A stretch of 32,574 nt of DNA from an uncultured Porphyromonadaceae bacterium (GTDB lineage Bacteria; Bacteroidota; Bacteroidia; Bacteroidales; UBA11471), in assembly GCA_900547555.1 (NCBI GenBank), contig URHG01000025.1, positions 1-32,574 of the forward strand, given 5' to 3'. Every line of letters begins with the position of its first letter. Within the stretch, counting starts at the first letter, position 1. Shown in pieces: positions 7,903-17,500 of this stretch. Position numbers and translations under genes: made by a program. The notes under the pieces are model-generated. The model was not told the origin of the DNA. It saw only the letters and a list, made by a program, of their open reading frames with translations, and searched no databases.

Positions 7903-10900
7903 ATGACACTGCGAAACCTTTTTTTCCTTATTGCATTTTGCACCTCGATCTCTTCCTGGGGGGAAAGTTGGCTCAGTGTCAGCCATTACTCCATACAAGA
8001 GGGATTATCTCAAAATACCGTACAGAGCATTATACAAGATAACGAAGGATACATTTGGTTGGCGACATGGAACGGGCTGGAAAAATTCGACGGCTACCGA
8101 TTCAAAAATTACAAGTCTTACCCGACCGACAGCATCAGACTGAGTTACAACCGCATCACCCACATCGAGAAAGGTTACGGAGCGCATATCTGGTGCCAGA
8201 CATTCGGAGGGAAAACGTATTTGTTCAACAGCCATACCGAACGATTTGAGAATCCGCTTGCAGAACCGGCCTACTTCACAACGGAAGAATCGTCTCAAAT
8301 TTATCCCTTAAAAACCGGTATCACATGGATTATCAATCCGTCGGGAACAATCTACCGCATCGATGAAAAACGACTGCCCGACCAAGCCGCCGTACAAATA
8401 TACGAGCATCATCTTCCCGATAAAAACGACATCTACACCATTGCTGCGGACTCTTGGGGAAATGAATGGATACTCACACGGAGAGGTGTCCGGCTATACA
8501 ACCGACCGTTCCAAAGCCAAGAAATATTCCAACATATACTCGAAATCGACAGCACCGTTTTTCTGTCTACTGTCGACGGACAGCTTTTTTCATACCGTCC
8601 GGCAAACGGACTCAAAGAAATTGCCCTCCCGGTTTCATGTAATCGCATCGACGGACTTTACGAATTATTAGGTAAACGCCTATGTATCGCCACACCCAAG
8701 CAACTATTTCTTCGAGAAATCGACAATGACTTTTCCGAAATCCGTCCATCGGGAAATAAGACATGGCACATCAACAAACTGTATCAGTCGCGCGACAGTA
8801 CCCTTTGGTTGTTCGATGGGAGAGATAAAATATGGCATATTAACCCTTCTGAGGATGTTCTACATACGATACCCTATGTACATGGGACAAAAAAAAGAAA
8901 CGGGTTTATTCTCGAAGATGCATTCGGAAGCATTTGGATACAGCCCTATTACGGATTATTTTCCTACTACGACACCCAAGATAATGTACTGAAACCCGCC
9001 CGCCAAACGCAGGGAGACCGAGAAACCGTATATCATGCGCCGGGACTCGGGTACCATATCGACAACCATCATAATCTGTGGCTTTGCTGCCAATCGGGTT
9101 TCGACCAACTGACTTTCTCTCCACGCAATTATACATTGCTCCGACAAGAAAGAGCCGGCCAAGACGAAAGCCCGAATACGATACGCGGTCTTTTTATCGA
9201 TTCTCAAAACAGACTTTGGTGCGCATCGAAACAAGGTTTTATCGAATTGTACGACTCCTCCGACCGATACCTCGGGAATCTCTCCCGCTCCGGGGAAATC
9301 GTAAACAATCCGCATGCAGCATTCGGAGCCAGCGTTTACACGTTTTTCGAAGATTCCCTGCATCGAATATGGATAGGTTGTAAAGAGGGCGGACTATTTA
9401 TCGCCACCCCCGAAAAAACGGGAAACTACCGGATACGGCACTACCGACATAACGCAAAAGACCCGTATAGTTTGAGCGAAAATTCCATCTACGATATATG
9501 TTCCGACAAGCAAGGGCGCATATGGATAGGTACATACGGCGGAGGGCTCAATCTCGTAGAAAATTCCACGACACACCCGTTACGTTTCATACATAAAGGC
9601 AACCGCCTGAACTCACTCCCGCAAGAAGCATTCAAGGTAAGAAATATATGTACTACCGTCGATGGCGTAATATTGGCCGCAACTACCGGAGGGCTGCTCT
9701 CTTTCGGCGACGATTTCGGAAGGCCCGAAGATATTGTATTTCATCTCAACCGAAGTCGGCAGAACCAATCGTCGAGTTTGAGCAATAACGACGTCATGTA
9801 TATCTACCAGCGCAAATGCGGAGACTTGTATATCGTACCGTATAGCGGTGGTATCAGCCGTATCGCCTCGGAAAATCTCCTTTCCGACAGCATAGAATTC
9901 GTGCACTTCAACAAAAGAAACGGATTACCGTCCGACCTCGCCTACGCCATTACCGAGTCAAACGACCGTTCCCTGTGGATCACTTTCCAAAACAGTATCT
10001 GCCGCTATGATACGGAGACGGAAACCGCCGAGACGTACGACCGATTCGACCGACAGTCCCACCTCTCCATCAGTGAAGTGCCTCCGGTTACCGACAGCCG
10101 TAACGGATTGTATGTAGGTACGGAAAACGGCCTGCTCCGACTCGACCTGAACAAGTTACGGAAAAGCGACATCGTACCGCCCATTGTCTTTACCCAAGTG
10201 TATATACGGGGAGGAGACGGTAAAGAAGAGGTAAAAATCATCACCGGCGATACACTCTTACTGCAACCCCAAGAACGAAATCTTTCCCTCTCTTTCGCTG
10301 CACTCGACTATACCGACCCCGAAGCGATACGGTATGCATACCGCATAAAAGAGATGAACGACTCATGGAACAATCTGCTCGACAACCGCACCGTGAGTTT
10401 TGCCGACCTGCCGGCCGGGGAGTGGACTCTCGAAATACGGTCTACCAACGGAGACGGTATATGGACCGACAATACCCGCGTATTGCATCTCATCGTTACA
10501 CCCACATTCGCAGAAACACCCTGGGCCATATTCCTATACATTCTCGTCGCCGTTTTGGTCGCCCTGCTCGTATCGGGAATATTTCTGTACATCGCCAATC
10601 TGCGCCGCAGTGTAAGTATCGAGCAACAAGTTACCCAACTCAAACTGAAATTCTTTACCGACATATCGCACGAATTACGTACTCCGCTCACCCTCATAGC
10701 TTCTCCCCTCGAAGCCGTGCTCCAAAAAGAGAGTCTTGCGCCCGACGTACGTAAAAATCTCATCATCGCCCAGCATAACACACACCGCATGTTGAGGCTT
10801 ATCAATCAGATTCTCGATTTCAGAAAAATACAGAACGGGAAAATGAAACTCTTCATAGCCTGTATCGACGTCGAGGAACTAACAAGACACACCTTCGAAT

Positions 10901-12180
10901 CGTTCGAGCACATGGCCCAGAAACAACACATCGACTACCGCTTTTCCTCTCCCTCGCAACCGATCCGATATTACACCGATGCCGATAAAGTCGAAAAAAT
11001 TCTTTTCAACCTCCTCTCCAACGCCTTTAAATATACCCCCACCGGAAAAGGCATACAAGTATCTCTCGACCCTCTCGACGAAGGCTTCACCATAACCGTT
11101 CGAGATGAGGGCCGAGGCATCGCTCCCGAAAAAATAGAAAAGATTTTCAATCGCTTCGAAACGTTGGGCGCACCCAAAAACAGCTTGTCGACCGGTATCG
11201 GCCTCTCCCTCGTGCAAGAACTCGTGCAGCTCCTGCATGGAAACATACAAGTTACAAGTTCGCCCGAAAACGGCAGTACATTCATAATCTCTCTCCCGGG
11301 CGCTTCATCTGCTTACCGGAGAGATCCTCATGCCGAATTTATTCTCGAAGACACTTCCATTCCCGTGGCGGAAGAAGAAAACAACAGCAATATACCATCG
11401 GGAGAAGAATCGATACTGGTCGTGGAAGACAACGCCGAACTGCGTCATTTTATCAAATATATCCTGCAAGACGAGTACAATGTAACCACCGCTCAAAACG
11501 GGAAAGATGGGCTCGATAAAATAGTATCTACCCAGCCGGGCCTCGTCATCAGCGATGTCATGATGCCGATAATGGACGGTATCGAACTGCTCGATACCGT
11601 CAAACAAAATCCCGACATCTCCCACACGCCGTTTATCCTGCTCTCGGCCAAAACATCGGTAGAAGACCGCGTCAAAGGTCTGGAATACGGTGCCGACGAC
11701 TATATTACCAAGCCATTCAGCTCTTCTTATCTGAAAGCCCGCGTACGCAGCTTATTGCAGAGACGACGCGAATGGAAAGATTTCTACCTGACCCGAGCAG
11801 AAGAAATGCCGGAGAAAAAAGATACGGAAAAATCTCAGAATTCATTGACCCGCTTCGACGACGCATTCATGCGCCAAATAATACAGGAAATCGAAAACAA
11901 TATCCAAAACAGCGACCTCAAAATAGAAAATTTGGCCGATACCCAACATATAAGCCGGACGGTCTTCTACCGGAAAATAAAATCGCTTACCGGCATTTCC
12001 CCCATCGATCTGATACAGGAGATTCGTATCAGAAAGGCTACGGAATATCTCGAAAGGGGGGAACTCCGCATATCGGAAATCGCATATCGTTGCGGATTCT
12101 CCTCCCCACAATATTTCAGCCGGGTATTTAAAGAAAAGACCGGTCATTCCCCCTCGGAATACAAAGGGGGTAAAAATTGA
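7903..12180 (+). CDS. Hybrid two-component system sensor/regulator (HTCS)
   Basis: This 1425-residue protein joins a sensor kinase and its regulator in one chain. After a signal peptide comes a periplasmic two-propeller sensor of Reg_prop repeats (first one near residues 25-55, QEGLSQNTVQSIIQDNEGYI) and a Y_Y_Y domain. The membrane span is about residues 874-899. The cytoplasm holds HisKA with His ~923 (SHELRTPLTL), HATPase_c (NLLSNAFKYT, then GRGIAP and GIGLSL), a receiver domain with Asp ~1218 (SDVMMPIMDG) and a C-terminal AraC-type HTH (~1325-1425, ISEIAYRCGFSSPQYFSRVFK). HTCS proteins bind oligosaccharides and switch on linked polysaccharide-use genes. Its place between pectate lyases suggests a pectic fragment as ligand; that is inference. 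Confidence 0.95.
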   Translation: MTLRNLFFLIAFCTSISSWGESWLSVSHYSIQEGLSQNTVQSIIQDNEGYIWLATWNGLEKFDGYRFKNYKSYPTDSIRLSYNRITHIEKGYGAHIWCQTFGGKTYLFNSHTERFENPLAEPAYFTTEESSQIYPLKTGITWIINPSGTIYRIDEKRLPDQAAVQIYEHHLPDKNDIYTIAADSWGNEWILTRRGVRLYNRPFQSQEIFQHILEIDSTVFLSTVDGQLFSYRPANGLKEIALPVSCNRIDGLYELLGKRLCIATPKQLFLREIDNDFSEIRPSGNKTWHINKLYQSRDSTLWLFDGRDKIWHINPSEDVLHTIPYVHGTKKRNGFILEDAFGSIWIQPYYGLFSYYDTQDNVLKPARQTQGDRETVYHAPGLGYHIDNHHNLWLCCQSGFDQLTFSPRNYTLLRQERAGQDESPNTIRGLFIDSQNRLWCASKQGFIELYDSSDRYLGNLSRSGEIVNNPHAAFGASVYTFFEDSLHRIWIGCKEGGLFIATPEKTGNYRIRHYRHNAKDPYSLSENSIYDICSDKQGRIWIGTYGGGLNLVENSTTHPLRFIHKGNRLNSLPQEAFKVRNICTTVDGVILAATTGGLLSFGDDFGRPEDIVFHLNRSRQNQSSSLSNNDVMYIYQRKCGDLYIVPYSGGISRIASENLLSDSIEFVHFNKRNGLPSDLAYAITESNDRSLWITFQNSICRYDTETETAETYDRFDRQSHLSISEVPPVTDSRNGLYVGTENGLLRLDLNKLRKSDIVPPIVFTQVYIRGGDGKEEVKIITGDTLLLQPQERNLSLSFAALDYTDPEAIRYAYRIKEMNDSWNNLLDNRTVSFADLPAGEWTLEIRSTNGDGIWTDNTRVLHLIVTPTFAETPWAIFLYILVAVLVALLVSGIFLYIANLRRSVSIEQQVTQLKLKFFTDISHELRTPLTLIASPLEAVLQKESLAPDVRKNLIIAQHNTHRMLRLINQILDFRKIQNGKMKLFIACIDVEELTRHTFESFEHMAQKQHIDYRFSSPSQPIRYYTDADKVEKILFNLLSNAFKYTPTGKGIQVSLDPLDEGFTITVRDEGRGIAPEKIEKIFNRFETLGAPKNSLSTGIGLSLVQELVQLLHGNIQVTSSPENGSTFIISLPGASSAYRRDPHAEFILEDTSIPVAEEENNSNIPSGEESILVVEDNAELRHFIKYILQDEYNVTTAQNGKDGLDKIVSTQPGLVISDVMMPIMDGIELLDTVKQNPDISHTPFILLSAKTSVEDRVKGLEYGADDYITKPFSSSYLKARVRSLLQRRREWKDFYLTRAEEMPEKKDTEKSQNSLTRFDDAFMRQIIQEIENNIQNSDLKIENLADTQHISRTVFYRKIKSLTGISPIDLIQEIRIRKATEYLERGELRISEIAYRCGFSSPQYFSRVFKEKTGHSPSEYKGGKN

Positions 12181-12242
12181 CCGGCAAAGGTCAAAATCGA
12201 CACCTTTCCCCACTTATCGCCTTGTCTGAATAAATAATATAA

Positions 12243-12261
12243 GCAATAAACCAATTATTGC
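12243..12261. promoter_or_regulatory. Inverted repeat upstream of the second lyase promoter, possible operator
   Basis: GCAATAA (12243-12249) and TTATTGC (12255-12261) are perfect inverted arms around 5 bp. The centre is about 60 bp upstream of the predicted transcript start, a reasonable place for an activator such as the neighbouring HTCS. Confidence 0.3.
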
Positions 12262-12298
12262 AAGCCATTATATTATATCTATGCTACATTAGCAACGA

Positions 12299-12306
12299 TA
12301 TTTTTG
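12299..12306 (+). promoter_or_regulatory. -7 promoter box of the lyase-pectinesterase operon
   Basis: TATTTTTG matches TAnnTTTG and lies 57 bp before the ATG at 12364. No convincing -33 TTTG is present, as expected if the promoter needs an activator. Confidence 0.5.
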
Positions 12307-12363
12307 TTCTCAGACGTCAACTATCACAGACGACGGAAATATATCAACCAAAATCAAAATACT

Positions 12364-14520
12364 ATGAACATGAAAAAACTCTATCTGTTTTTGTTTATCG
12401 CCCTTGCATGGACGATTTCCGCTTCGGCCCAAGTACCTGCCTTCCCGGGTGCCGACGGTTACGGACGTTACACATCGGGAGGTCGCGGAGGAGAGGTTTA
12501 CTATGTAACCTCGCTCGAAGATACCGATACGCCGGGAACCTTGCGCTACGGTGTAACCCATCTTTCCAAAGCGACCATACTTTTCAAAGTATCGGGAACC
12601 ATACAACTAAAAAGCGGACTGAATATCTCGGGCAATAACTTGACCATCGCCGGGCAGAGTGCTCCGGGCGACGGAATCTGCTTGGCCGGATACCCCGTAT
12701 CTGTATCGGGCAATAACGTTATCGTCCGCTATATGCGTTTCCGCATGGGAGACTGGTCTCTCCCGGCCGATAAAGCCGACGGCGCCGATGCTTTCGGCGG
12801 GCGTTTCTGCAACAATGTCATCGTCGACCATTGCTCCATTTCTTGGTGTACCGACGAATGCGCCTCGTTCTATGCCAACTACAACTTCACGATGCAATGG
12901 TGTATCATTTCTGAAAGTCTGCGTATGAGTCTTCACTCTAAAGGCCCTCACGGTTACGGCGCTATTTGGGGAGGTATCGGTGCCTCTTATCTGCATAACC
13001 TGCTCATACACCACGACAGCCGCACCCCGAGATTCGGAACAGGTAATTTAGGCACTCCCTCCGATCATATAACCGATATGCGCAACAATGTCATTTATAA
13101 TTGGAGCGGTAACGGTTGCTACGGAGCCGAAGGCATGACCGTAAACATGATCAACAACTACTACAAACCGGGACCGGCTACCACTACCGGATCGAAAAAT
13201 CGGTTCATCGGTATCGACGATGCGACCAGTTCCGACGGGACAACGGCCATTTGGGGCAAATTTTATATCAACGGCAATTACAACTCTAAATACGACAACA
13301 TCAATACCGATAACTGGAACGGAGTCGTCGTCAATACCTCTTCCCTTATCGGTGGTAATGCGACAAAGGCCGATATAAAATCGGATACCGAATTAGGAGA
13401 AACGCCACAACTGCATCAACATACAGCACAAGGGTGTTTCCTTCCTGTATTGAACTTCGCCGGCTGTTCTCATCGCCGCGACGCCATCGATACCCGTTTG
13501 ACAACCGAATGCCGGAACGGAACAGCAACTTATAAAGGAGCATCGGCTAATAAAGGCGGTATTATCGACAAAATCGATGACTTATGTCCCGAAGATGCCG
13601 GTAGCGACTGGACGCCGTGGCCCGAACTGAAAAGCGAAACCGCTCCTGTCGATACCGACCAAGACGGTATGCCCGACGAATGGGAAACACGGAACGGTCT
13701 CGATCCCAATGACCCCGAAGACCGCAACACCCGCAACGAAGAGGGTTACACCATGCTCGAAGTTTACCTCAACAGCCTCGTAGCCGACATCACCGAAGCC
13801 CAATACGAAGGAGCTGAAATCGTAGGGAAACCGGGCGAACCTTACGCTCCTGTTTCGACCGATGTAACCGTATCGTGGAGCATGAGCAGCGGAAAAGTAG
13901 GCGAAGCGGCAACCGTATCGAAAGAGGGTATCGTAACATCGAGCGAATATTCACTCGGTTCGGAAATCAACAAGAAAAGTACCCGATTGGCTTACGGAAA
14001 AGTAATCACAACGTTCCAACCGACTATCGAATACGATACGCCAACATCGACAAGTGCGCTCTATTTCGATTTCGACCTTGCCGATGGCGTTACATTCCGG
14101 CCGACGGAAATTTCAATCCTTCCCCTAAGATATGGGACAAACGGCGGATATGTCGATTTGGCTTGGGTAAGCAGCGATGGAACAGAAACCAGCTTGGGTT
14201 CCATACACGCAGGTTCAGACAAAGATGATGAAGCTACCTCCACTGCCCAAATAGACCTTAGCGACCGGGTTATCCCCACTTCCACCGGGAAATGTCAACT
14301 TATCGTCTATATATACCGACTAAGCCCCACCAAAGAGTTAGGACTGGCAGATGTAAAAATCGGCGGGAATCTCGGATACACAGCCGGTATCAACGAAACG
14401 GAAACGAATGCGGAAGTAAACAATCGGGAGCAATCGATTTATAATATTATGGGTCAACCGCTCTCCGCTCCGCAAAAGGGATTCAACATCATCAACGGAG
14501 AAAAAAGAATCATCAGATAG
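12364..14520 (+). CDS. Secreted pectate lyase (PL1-like) with C-terminal accessory domain
   Basis: The 718-residue protein begins with a signal peptide (MNMKKLYLFLFIALAWTISASA) and then FPGADGYGRYTSGGRGGEVYYVTSL, the N-terminal hallmark of a large group of Bacteroidetes pectate lyases. Beta-helix segments follow (NVIVRYMRFRMGD, VIVDHCSISWCTDE, DSRTPRFG) and include the family's substrate-binding and catalytic arginine region. Near residues 431-445, DTDQDGMPDEWE is a calcium-binding DxDxDG loop. Residues ~500-670 form a likely beta-sandwich, followed by a short tail (SIYNIMGQPL, FNIINGEKRIIR) like those of the other enzymes in this locus. ATG 12364 follows the promoter box and starts a proper signal peptide; an upstream in-frame start does not. 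The pectinesterase gene follows by 18 bp, so they share an operon. Confidence 0.88.
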   Translation: MNMKKLYLFLFIALAWTISASAQVPAFPGADGYGRYTSGGRGGEVYYVTSLEDTDTPGTLRYGVTHLSKATILFKVSGTIQLKSGLNISGNNLTIAGQSAPGDGICLAGYPVSVSGNNVIVRYMRFRMGDWSLPADKADGADAFGGRFCNNVIVDHCSISWCTDECASFYANYNFTMQWCIISESLRMSLHSKGPHGYGAIWGGIGASYLHNLLIHHDSRTPRFGTGNLGTPSDHITDMRNNVIYNWSGNGCYGAEGMTVNMINNYYKPGPATTTGSKNRFIGIDDATSSDGTTAIWGKFYINGNYNSKYDNINTDNWNGVVVNTSSLIGGNATKADIKSDTELGETPQLHQHTAQGCFLPVLNFAGCSHRRDAIDTRLTTECRNGTATYKGASANKGGIIDKIDDLCPEDAGSDWTPWPELKSETAPVDTDQDGMPDEWETRNGLDPNDPEDRNTRNEEGYTMLEVYLNSLVADITEAQYEGAEIVGKPGEPYAPVSTDVTVSWSMSSGKVGEAATVSKEGIVTSSEYSLGSEINKKSTRLAYGKVITTFQPTIEYDTPTSTSALYFDFDLADGVTFRPTEISILPLRYGTNGGYVDLAWVSSDGTETSLGSIHAGSDKDDEATSTAQIDLSDRVIPTSTGKCQLIVYIYRLSPTKELGLADVKIGGNLGYTAGINETETNAEVNNREQSIYNIMGQPLSAPQKGFNIINGEKRIIR

Positions 14521-14538
14521 ACCTTAATTTCCATTACA

Positions 14539-17500
14539 ATGAAAACACGGCATCTATTTCTCGGCCTCTTAGCCTTCCTCGCTTGTGAGGTAGGCTATGC
14601 CAAAGAAACGAGCATCAACGCCAATTCGCTGACATCGGAATTCAACCAAGCCGCCGACCAAGACATTTTATTGCTCGAAAGCGGCACTTACAGCGGTCAA
14701 CTTGCGTTTCCCAACGGGAAAACCATCACACTGAAAGCAGCTCCCGGAGCCGAAGTAACTTTTGCCGGGACTTTTAAAGAAGGCAGTCAAAGCGACACAG
14801 GTGGTGGTATCATTCTCGACGGATTGAACATTGTTACCAAAAACAATTATTTTATCGACCTGACTTACGGCGACATCAAAACGATTGCCGTTCGTAACTG
14901 TACCATTTCGGACATAGGCCGTTGTTTCTTGCGTACCAACAATGCCGGTAATACCATCGACGCCATCGAATTTACCAACTGTATCATTACAGATTGCGGT
15001 GAAAACGGATACTGTCTTCTTTATCCCCAGCATGGCGTGAAATCGGTATCGGTCAAAAACAGTACGTTCAAGAATTACACCAACGGAGAAAGCTTTTTCA
15101 GCCCCAAAAACACAGCTGCCGATATTGCCTTGTCTTTTGTTTTCGAGAACAATACGGTTTACAAATGGTCGAAAGACTCAAAATATGCACTTTGCAATGT
15201 CGACTCGAAATACAGTGAGGAATCGACTTACATATTTAGAAACAACATTATTTCAACTCCCGGAGTCGAAGGGAAAAAACCCCTTATCGTATCAGCCAAA
15301 GGGGGAACTCTCATAGCCCAAAACAATCTCATCGATAACTACGGCAGTTATTCTGTTTCTAATGCATCAAGCTCTACCATCGAAGATCTTTCTCTCGAAA
15401 CATTAGGAATAACCCAAATTTTCCCCGATCCTGAAAATGGCGACTTCACCATTGTCTCGACCTCTCCGTTGGCTACGGCTTCCACAACCGGCGGTGTCGT
15501 AGGTGATCCCCGGTGGCTGAAAACATTCTCCCAACCCGTAACACTTACGACCAGCAGCCTGCCCGAAAACGGCGGAAGCACAACTCCGCTCTCGGGGAAT
15601 TATGAAAAAGGCGATGAAGTAACCGTTAGAGCAGAACATAACTACGGTTACCGTTTCGAGGCATGGAAAGACAAAGATGGGAAAGTCGTCTCTACCGAAA
15701 ATCCCTACACCTTCACGATCGAAGAAAACACCGAAATATCCGCAACATTTGCACTCCAAACCCTTTATACCTTGAACATCGAAAAAGAGGGCGAGGGTGC
15801 AGCGTGGGGTGAGTATAAACTCTCTCCGCAAAGAGACAACAACCAATACGAAGTCGGAGAAGAAGTAACAATCAGCATCGTCCCCAATTCCGTAACAACA
15901 TTCCTATATTGGGGAGACGGTAGCAGCGAAAACAAACAAACCGTCATCATGGATGAGGACCGTAACCTTACAGCTCACTACGATGTCATACCCTTTATCG
16001 TAGGTTGGGATTTCGACAGCAATAAAAATTCGGCTCGAAGCGGACGACAAGGCGATTACTATTTCAAGACCGACAACACCGGTGTAATGAACTTTTACGA
16101 GGGCAACGGCAGCACCACCAACTGGGGAGCTTCGGAAAGGAGCTTCGGCGGAAAAACGTTTTATTGCGCCCGACGTTATACAGGCTTTACCGATATGGAC
16201 AATCCCCGTAGTTTCGTCGCCAAATTCTCAGCAGCAGGATACGAAAACATCAAAATACACAGTTACATCGGAATCGACAACGGTTGTGTACACAAAGGGC
16301 AGAAAATGCAACTTTCGACCGACGGTGTACATTACACCGACCTTGCGACTCTTACCCTCACGGGAAATAGCAGCGAATGGATCGCCTTCGACGCCATGCT
16401 TCCCGATACCCTTACCGAAGAGATGAAAAAGAACATCTATATCCGCTGGATAGGAGACACCACGACCGACTTGGTCGGAAGCGCCAAAGAGGGGGACACG
16501 GAAGGTTTTTATTTGGCAGACGTATTCGTATATGCCGATGAAATACATGTACCCGACCTCACAGCCCCGGTACTGATATCGACCTCCCCGGCTCAAAATT
16601 CGGATAACGCATCGGCCAACGGAAATATCGTGCTCACTTTCGACGAGAAAGTACAAGCCGGCACCGGCGAGATCACTCTCAACGGAGAAGTACTTGCACC
16701 TGTATTCGGTAGCAAAACAGCCAGCTTCGCCTACTCGGGACTTACCTATGGAACTCCGTACGAAGTTATTGTTCCCGAAGGTGCCATTGTCGATATGAGC
16801 GGTAATCCTTTCCCCAGCATCACCTTGCAATTCAAAACGATGGAACGTCCGCGCCCCAACGCAAAAACATTCGATGCCGTAGTGGCAGCCGACGGGACCG
16901 GCGACTACACGACGGTACAAGAGGCTATCGATAATGCCCCGACCGGCAGAACCCACCCCTACCTGATTTTCGTAAAGAATGGTGTTTATGACGGACTGGT
17001 CCGTATTCCCGAAGACAAACCGTTTATCCACCTTATCGGTCAGGATCGCGACCGCACCATCATTCAATATAAAATCAATTGCGGCGGTGAAGATTCCGGA
17101 GAGAATGTATGGAAGTATTCATGTAATAATGCCGAATATCATCCCTTGCAAGACGGTGGAATGGTAGTGAAAGTTTCCGCAACCGACTTCTACACCGAGA
17201 ACATCTCCTACATCAATACATGGGGAGTAGACGAACAGGCCGGTCCCATGGCTTTGGCTATAAACTCGCCCAACGACCGGCAAGCATTCTATCGCTGTTC
17301 GTTCCGCTCTTACCAAGACACTTGGCAAACCAGTACAAAGAACGTCAACGACAGACACTATGTAAAAGATTGTTATGTCGAAGGTGCCGTAGATTATATC
17401 TATGGTGGCGGAGAGTGTCTCTTCGAGACCTGCTCGCTCTATAATGCACGGGAAGGAAGTGTCGTTACAGCCGCAGCTCATAAAGAGGGTACCAAATACG

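Noticed and set aside
12177..12207. Terminator after the HTCS gene (TTGACC/GGTCAA and AAAGGT/ACCTTT hairpins)
   Set aside because: The stems are only 6 bp, compete with each other and lack a T-run.
16228..17067. 279-codon minus-strand frame inside the pectinesterase
   Set aside because: It is antisense to a clearly conserved CE8/Ig-like coding region and has no family features.
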